Below, in pieces: positions 4,570 through 8,703 of a stretch of 8,703 nucleotides of DNA (positions within the stretch are counted from its first letter, which is position 1; each line of letters starts with the position of its first letter). Source of the stretch: Thermococcus sp. (lineage in GTDB: Archaea > Methanobacteriota_B > Thermococci > Thermococcales > Thermococcaceae); the NCBI RefSeq assembly GCF_027066465.1, contig NZ_JAMONU010000080.1, positions 1 through 8,703 of the forward strand, read 5' to 3'. Under the pieces are notes generated by a model that saw nothing but the letters and a program-made list of their open reading frames with translations, made no database searches and was not told the DNA's origin. Both the position numbers and the translations under genes were made by a program.

Positions 4570-5736
4570 ATGCCAACGAACGTGACGGCTGAATACCTCG
4601 CTGCAGAGGAGGAATACAGGAACGCAAAGACGATTCCAGAGAAGATTCGAGCCCTTGAGAAGATGTACGCAACGGTTCCAAAGCACAAGGGAACCGAGAA
4701 GCTCCGACTCCAGATAAAGAGAAGGCTCGCAGAGCTTAGAAAGGAGCTTGAAAGGCAGAGACAGCTCAAAAAAGGTGGCGGCGGTCCCTCAGTGGCGGTG
4801 AGAAAGGAGGGTGCCGCCCAGATAGTTCTCGTGGGTCTCCCCAACGTGGGCAAAAGCTCCCTTCTCAAGGCCCTAACCAACGCCGACGTTGACGTTGCCG
4901 ACTACGCCTTCACAACCGTTCAGCCGATTCCGGGAATGATGCACCACAGGGACGTTCAAATCCAGCTCGTTGAAGTTCCCGGGCTTGTCGAAGGTGCCGC
5001 TTTGGGTAAGGGAATGGGACCGCAGCTCCTCAGCGTCGTTAGAAACGCCGACGCCATAGCGATAGTCGTTGACCTCACAAAAGACCCCCTCAGACAGATG
5101 GAGATTCTCTTGAGGGAGTTCGAGAGGGCCGGGATAAAGGTCAACAAGCGAAAGCCGAGGGTGGAAATCAAGAGAACGGCGATGGGCGGGATAGTAATCA
5201 ACGGTCAGGAGAACATAAAGGGGGACATAAGCGAGGTCATGAAGATGCTCCGCGAGGAGCGCATACACTCGGCTGAAATTACCGTCAAGGAGCCCGTAAC
5301 GCTTGAGGAGTTCGCCGATGCCATAGACGAGAGCCTCGTCTGGAGGAGGGCGATAATCATAGCCAACAAGGGTGACGCTCCCGGCAGTAAGGAGAACTAC
5401 GAGAAGCTCGTTAAGGCCTACGGCGACCGCTTTAAAATAGTCCCAGTTTCTGTCAAGAGGAAAATAAACCTCGACAAACTCAAGGACGAGCTCTATGATT
5501 TGGCCGAAGTCATCCGCGTTTTCACCAAGAGCCCCGGCGAAGAGCCTGCCTATCCGCCGGTCGCCCTCAAGAAGGGTTCAACCGTCATGGACCTGGCCGA
5601 GAGGATTCACAAGGACTTCGCCAAGAACTTCCGCTATGCAAGGGTCTGGGGCAAGAGCGTGAAGTTTCCCGGCCAGAGGGTCGGTGCCGACCACGTGCTC
5701 GAGGACGGGGACGTGGTGGAAATCCATGCCCGCTGA
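4570..5736 (+). CDS. DRG/OBG-family GTPase with C-terminal TGS domain
   Basis: A 388-residue cytosolic GTPase. Residues 1-70 are charged and helical (HTH/coiled-coil type), then GGGG, then the G domain. Motifs are G1 GLPNVGKSS (89-97), switch I YAFTTVQPIPG (112-122), G3 VEVPGLVEGA (134-143), G4 NKGD (266-269) and G5 SVK (294-296). The extra helical region typical of DRG proteins lies between G3 and G4. The TGS domain covers about 315-387 and ends GDVVEIHAR. Archaeal and eukaryotic DRG proteins bind ribosomes and are linked to translation control, so a translation role is inferred. G3 has Glu135 where most relatives have Asp (DxPG). The start is supported by GAGGGG six nt or so upstream and by its match to the Thermococcales family start. 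It is a single gene with its own promoter. Confidence 0.92.
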   Translation: MPTNVTAEYLAAEEEYRNAKTIPEKIRALEKMYATVPKHKGTEKLRLQIKRRLAELRKELERQRQLKKGGGGPSVAVRKEGAAQIVLVGLPNVGKSSLLKALTNADVDVADYAFTTVQPIPGMMHHRDVQIQLVEVPGLVEGAALGKGMGPQLLSVVRNADAIAIVVDLTKDPLRQMEILLREFERAGIKVNKRKPRVEIKRTAMGGIVINGQENIKGDISEVMKMLREERIHSAEITVKEPVTLEEFADAIDESLVWRRAIIIANKGDAPGSKENYEKLVKAYGDRFKIVPVSVKRKINLDKLKDELYDLAEVIRVFTKSPGEEPAYPPVALKKGSTVMDLAERIHKDFAKNFRYARVWGKSVKFPGQRVGADHVLEDGDVVEIHAR

Positions 5737-5775
5737 TTGCTGAACGTTTCTTCACCTTTAGTTCACAACTCAACG

Positions 5776-5798
5776 TTTATAAGCATCGGTGTATAAGG
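5776..5798 (+). promoter_or_regulatory. Tandem TATA boxes of the proline dehydrogenase operon
   Basis: TTTATAAG (5776-5783) and TGTATAAGG (5790-5798) are two candidate TATA boxes before the ATG at 5833. The second would give a leader of about 14 nt, in line with neighbouring genes; the first about 28 nt. GAGGTG at 5822-5827 is the ribosome binding site. An AAAATTTT palindrome lies at 5812-5819, close to the expected start. Confidence 0.55.
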
Positions 5799-5832
5799 TC
5801 GAACGCGGTCTAAAATTTTTCGAGGTGGGAGC

Positions 5833-7311
5833 ATGCGAAAGCTCGACCTTACCGAGAAGGACCCTTCTAAGAGAGTCACGATTTACTTTGAAGGGCAACC
5901 ACTTGAAGCCTACGAGGGCGAGAAGGTTACCGTCGCACTCCTCGCGAACGGTATCTACTGGCTCACCACGAGCACAGAGGGCAGAAAGAGGGGCGCCTTC
6001 ACCTTCGGCCCGGTCCCGATGGTGGTAAACGGCGTCAAGAACGTCAACGCGAGGAAAACAGCTGTAAAGGACGGCATGAGGCTCAAGAGGCAGGGCTACG
6101 GCGACTTCCAGGAGGAGGTAGAAATCGATGAGGGCAAACCCGTTCTCCGCTATGTTGTTGACGTGGCCGTTATCGGCGCCGGTCCGGCCGGCCTCGGCGT
6201 CGTCAAGGAAATCGGTGGAAGGCTCACGATGGCAATAATCGAGGAAAGGAGCTGGCTCGGTGGGGACTTAAGGCTTAAGGGCGTCGAGCAGGAGGGCTTT
6301 GGAAGGCCGGGAGAGGCTCTGAAGGAGCTTACCGATTTGCCAGAGAACACCCGCGTCTTCCTGAAGAGCGTCGCCATTGGAGTTTTCGACAAGGGTGAGT
6401 ACTTCCTCGTGCCGATAGTGAGGGGCGACCAGCTTATTGAAATTCTTACCAAGCGAGTGGTTTTGGCCACTGGAGCGGTTGACAACATCATGCTCTTCGA
6501 GAACAACGACTACCCTGGCGTCTTCAGGAGGAGCGACGCGCTCGAAGTTATGAACGTCTGGGGAGTTGCGCCAGGAAAGAATGTCGCCGTCGTCGGGGCC
6601 TTCCCTGAGGAGCTGACGGCCGAGCTCGACCGCTGGGGGGTTGAGTACGTTGTGGTTCCCAACCCGAAGCGCGTTGAGGGTAAAGAGAAGGTCGAGAGGC
6701 TCATAGACGCAAACGGCAACGTTTACGAGGTTGACGCCGTCATAGTTTCCGACGGGAGAAGACCGGACATAAACCCCGTAACTCAAGCGGGCGGGAAGCT
6801 GTACTTCAAGCGCGGCTACTACCGTCCGGTTCTCGACTCAAGTCATAGAATCCGCGAGGGAATCTACGTTGCAGGCAGTGCGGTTTCGATAAAGCCCCAC
6901 TACGCGAACTACCTTGAGGGACGGCTCGTCGGTGCCTACATCCTCAGGGAGTTCGGCTTCGAGGCCGAGCCCTGCATATACGAGGAGAGGCTCAAGAACT
7001 ACGAACCGATAGCGGTTCCAGTCAACAGGCTTCCACTCGACGAGTTCAACGGCGAGGACGTCCAGATTTGCGGTTGCGACGTGACGCTTAGAAAGGTCGA
7101 CGACGTGGTGAAGTCTGGCATCACCGACCTCCAGATAATCAAAAGGCTGACCCACCTCGCCATGGGCTTCTGCCAGGGACGCTTCTGCCTCTTCAACGGT
7201 GCCGTCGTTGTATCCCAGAGAACCGGAACGCCGATGGATAAACTCGACATTCCCGTCGCGAGGCCCCCGCTCAAGAACATCAAGATGAAGGTCCCCGCGA
7301 GGAGGGATTGA
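5833..7311 (+). CDS. Dye-linked L-proline dehydrogenase (PDH1-type) alpha subunit
   Basis: A 492-residue flavoprotein-like subunit related to sarcosine oxidase alpha and to P. horikoshii PH1363 (PDH1 alpha). In that enzyme an alpha-beta complex oxidises L-proline to pyrroline-5-carboxylate and passes electrons to an acceptor; FAD sits in beta, ATP in alpha and FMN between them. Residues 15-80 are an N-terminal Fer2_4-like domain (NVNARKTAV at 70-78) without any cysteine, so it cannot hold the [2Fe-2S] cluster of sarcosine oxidases. A dinucleotide fold follows (VIGAGPAG, 113-120; LATGAVDN, 211-218; second fold near VAVVGAF, 251-257). The C-terminus carries C413-G-C415 and C447-x4-C452 in a BFD-like domain, a probable Fe-S site. 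The start has GAGGTG 5 nt upstream. The TGA is 2 bp before the beta subunit's ATG. Confidence 0.87.
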   Translation: MRKLDLTEKDPSKRVTIYFEGQPLEAYEGEKVTVALLANGIYWLTTSTEGRKRGAFTFGPVPMVVNGVKNVNARKTAVKDGMRLKRQGYGDFQEEVEIDEGKPVLRYVVDVAVIGAGPAGLGVVKEIGGRLTMAIIEERSWLGGDLRLKGVEQEGFGRPGEALKELTDLPENTRVFLKSVAIGVFDKGEYFLVPIVRGDQLIEILTKRVVLATGAVDNIMLFENNDYPGVFRRSDALEVMNVWGVAPGKNVAVVGAFPEELTAELDRWGVEYVVVPNPKRVEGKEKVERLIDANGNVYEVDAVIVSDGRRPDINPVTQAGGKLYFKRGYYRPVLDSSHRIREGIYVAGSAVSIKPHYANYLEGRLVGAYILREFGFEAEPCIYEERLKNYEPIAVPVNRLPLDEFNGEDVQICGCDVTLRKVDDVVKSGITDLQIIKRLTHLAMGFCQGRFCLFNGAVVVSQRTGTPMDKLDIPVARPPLKNIKMKVPARRD

Positions 7312-7313
7312 AG

Positions 7314-8474
7314 ATGCCGGCGAGGGAACTTCCCGAGAGGAGCGAGATAACGATTATCGGTGGCGGAATAGTTGGCGTTACGATAGCGCACGAGTTAGCC
7401 AAGCGCGGTGAGGAGGTTACAGTAATAGAGAAGCGCTTCATAGGTTCGGGCTCCACCTTCCGCTGCGGAACGGGCATAAGACAGCAGTTCAACGACGAGG
7501 CCAACGTTCGGGTCATGAAGCGCTCCGTCGAGCTGTGGAAACGCTATAGCGAGGAGTACGGCTTCTCCTTCGAGCAGACCGGCTACCTCTTCCTGCTCTA
7601 CGACGACGATGAGGTCGAGGAGTTCAGGCGCAACATCGCGATACAGAACCGCTTCGGCGTCCCGACGAGGCTCATAACGCCGGAGGAAGCCAAGGAGATA
7701 GTTCCGCTCCTCGACATCAGCGAGGTCATCGCTGCTTCCTGGAACCCAACCGACGGAAAGGCCGACCCGTTCCATGCAACCGCGAAGTTCGCAATGAAGG
7801 CCGAGGAGTTCGGCGCGAAGCTGGTGGAGTACACGGAAGTGAAGGACTTCATAATAGAAAACGGCGAGATTAAGGGCCTGAAGACGGGCAGGGGAGTTAT
7901 TAGGACCGGTATAGTCGTGAACGCCACCAACGCCTGGGCCAAGCTCATCAACGCGATGGCCGGGATAGGCGTGAGGATTCCGATAGAGCCCTACAAGCAT
8001 CAAGCTGTTATCACACAGCCCATAAGGAAAGGGGCTATTAAGCCCATGGTCATCTCCTTCAAGTATGGGCATGCATACCTCACCCAGACCTCGCACGGTG
8101 GCGTCGTCGGTGGGGTCGGCTACGAGCTCGGTCCGACCTACGACCTCAATCCAACCTACGAGTTCCTGCGCGAGGTGAGCTACTACTTCACCAAGATTAT
8201 CCCCGCTTTGAGGGAGCTTCTAATCCTAAGAACTTGGGCCGGCTACTACGCAAAGACACCGGACAGCAACCCGGCCATAGGGAAAATCGAGGAGCTGAGC
8301 GACTACTACATTGCCGCAGGTTTCAGCGGGCACGGCTTCATGATGGCGCCAGCGGTGGCGGAGATGGTCGCCGACCTAATCACGAAGGGCAGAACAGACC
8401 TGCCGGTCGGGTGGTACGACCCGTACCGCTTCGAGCGCGGTGAGCTTCGCGGACAGGCGCTCCAGATGGGCTGA
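7314..8474 (+). CDS. Dye-linked L-proline dehydrogenase (PDH1-type) beta subunit
   Basis: A 386-residue FAD-dependent oxidoreductase of the D-amino-acid-oxidase/sarcosine-oxidase-beta fold, matching P. horikoshii PH1364 (PDH1 beta, solved with alpha as 1Y56). It holds the catalytic FAD site that oxidises proline. Visible are the Rossmann motif GGGIVG (16-21) with E39 closing the second strand (VTVIEK), the substrate-domain segment WNPTDGKADP, and the C-terminal FAD-contact block AGFSGHGFMMAPAVAEMVADLI. A cysteine at 51 (FRCGTG) lies near the flavin. ATG 7314 is preferred over the in-frame TTG at 7308: GGAGGG at 7301-7306 is spaced correctly for the ATG. It is translationally coupled to alpha. 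An alternative reading is a sarcosine- or glycine-type oxidase, but the paired layout without extra Fe-S subunits favours PDH1 over the four-subunit PDH2. Confidence 0.88.
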   Translation: MPARELPERSEITIIGGGIVGVTIAHELAKRGEEVTVIEKRFIGSGSTFRCGTGIRQQFNDEANVRVMKRSVELWKRYSEEYGFSFEQTGYLFLLYDDDEVEEFRRNIAIQNRFGVPTRLITPEEAKEIVPLLDISEVIAASWNPTDGKADPFHATAKFAMKAEEFGAKLVEYTEVKDFIIENGEIKGLKTGRGVIRTGIVVNATNAWAKLINAMAGIGVRIPIEPYKHQAVITQPIRKGAIKPMVISFKYGHAYLTQTSHGGVVGGVGYELGPTYDLNPTYEFLREVSYYFTKIIPALRELLILRTWAGYYAKTPDSNPAIGKIEELSDYYIAAGFSGHGFMMAPAVAEMVADLITKGRTDLPVGWYDPYRFERGELRGQALQMG

Positions 8475-8475
8475 T

Positions 8476-8500
8476 TTTCCTTAATTTCCACCCTTTTCTT
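8476..8500 (+). terminator. T/C-rich terminator candidate after the proline dehydrogenase operon
   Basis: After the TGA at 8474 come TTTTCC, TTAATTT and CCCTTTTCTT, several short T runs without a hairpin, as expected of archaeal intrinsic termination. The next promoter begins within 20 bp. Confidence 0.45.
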
Positions 8501-8516
8501 ATCATTTCGAAGGAAA

Positions 8517-8524
8517 TTTTATAA
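8517..8524 (+). promoter_or_regulatory. TATA box of the MFS-like gene, apparently leaderless
   Basis: TTTTATAA at 8517-8524 is preceded by a purine-rich BRE-like GAAGGAAA (8509-8516). The ATG at 8548 lies about 27 bp after the box centre, so transcription should begin at or within a few bases of the start codon. No ribosome binding site is present between box and ATG (GCTTCTTCCATCG). Confidence 0.65.
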
Positions 8525-8547
8525 GACCGTTGCCGCTTCTTCCATCG

Positions 8548-8703
8548 ATGGCCAAGAGAGAGCTGGTTGTTACCCAGGGAAAGCGCGAGAAAACGCTCAA
8601 GCTTAAGAAGCTCCGGGTTAAGCGGAGGAACATCGTAATCTTTGCCCTAGCTATGTTCATCGCCAACGTTTCCTTCGGCATGGCCTTCCCCTATCTGAGC
8701 GTT
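8548..8703 (+). CDS. MFS-like transporter, N-terminal part (cut by window edge)
   Basis: An open frame of 52 codons runs from ATG 8548 to the right edge with no stop. It begins MAKRELVVTQGKREKTLKL, a highly basic cytoplasmic head of about 30 residues (KKLRVKRRN). A membrane helix then starts (IVIFALAMFIANVSFGMAFP, YLSV), whose SFGMAFPYLSV ending is characteristic of the first helix of major facilitator superfamily proteins. The substrate cannot be judged from this fragment. It is not part of the preceding operon: a T-rich stretch and a separate strong TATA box intervene. The placement after proline dehydrogenase allows, but does not show, an amino-acid or osmolyte link. Confidence 0.7.
   Translation, partial: MAKRELVVTQGKREKTLKLKKLRVKRRNIVIFALAMFIANVSFGMAFPYLSV

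Noticed and set aside
5737..5832. Possible small RNA (C/D box) in the gap before the proline dehydrogenase operon
   Set aside because: CTGA boxes occur by chance, but no C box with a matching guide layout is visible; the gap is explained by promoter elements.
5789..6028. Plus-strand 79-codon open frame at the start of the proline dehydrogenase operon
   Set aside because: It overlaps the promoter and the alpha-subunit gene in another frame, and has no recognisable features.
7308..7313. TTG start for the proline dehydrogenase beta subunit
   Set aside because: ATG 7314 is two codons later, has the correct spacing from GGAGGG, and is the stronger start codon.

Overview
The window comes from a hyperthermophilic euryarchaeon of the order Thermococcales, most likely Thermococcus. 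Several proteins are near-copies of Pyrococcus/Thermococcus families (PfpI protease, FL11-type Lrp regulator, DRG-like GTPase, PDH1 proline dehydrogenase). Promoters are archaeal TATA boxes, ribosome binding sites are GGTG/GAGGTG type, and the CRISPR repeat ends in ATTGAAAG, the crRNA tag known from this order. The fairly GC-rich coding sequence favours Thermococcus over Pyrococcus.

Layout. (1) 18-706: the leader-distal end of a CRISPR array, with ten perfect 30-nt repeats and a truncated terminal repeat. (2) 768-1043 (+): a 91-residue HK97 A-domain protein, a Family 4B encapsulin-type shell protein. It runs tail to tail, with a 14-bp overlap, into a minus-strand CitG/MdcB-like triphosphoribosyl-dephospho-CoA synthase (1030-1947). 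(3) The citG-like gene is the last cistron of a tightly packed minus-strand operon: PspC-domain membrane protein (2169-2585), small multi-TM protein (1948-2172), CitG-like enzyme. Upstream is a membrane-anchored beta-repeat (DUF4097/toastrack-like) protein (2648-3358) with its own promoter. (4) 3428-3928 (-): PfpI. (5) 4004-4456 (-): an FL11-like Lrp/AsnC regulator with a palindrome in its own promoter. (6) 4570-5736 (+): a DRG/OBG-type GTPase with a TGS domain, divergent from the regulator. (7) 5833-8474 (+): a two-gene operon for the alpha and beta subunits of a PDH1-type dye-linked L-proline dehydrogenase. (8) 8548-8703 (+): the start of an MFS-like transporter, probably leaderless, running off the right edge.

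The most interesting part is 768-3358. An archaeal mini-encapsulin shell protein adjoins an orphan CitG-like enzyme, although no citrate lyase or malonate decarboxylase gene is visible here. That enzyme is in turn welded to a PspC/LiaF-like membrane module. CitG is the natural cargo candidate for the shell protein, but nothing in the sequence proves encapsulation. The rest is ordinary Thermococcales metabolism and regulation: amino-acid (proline) oxidation, a feast/famine regulator, a protein-quality hydrolase and a translation-linked GTPase.
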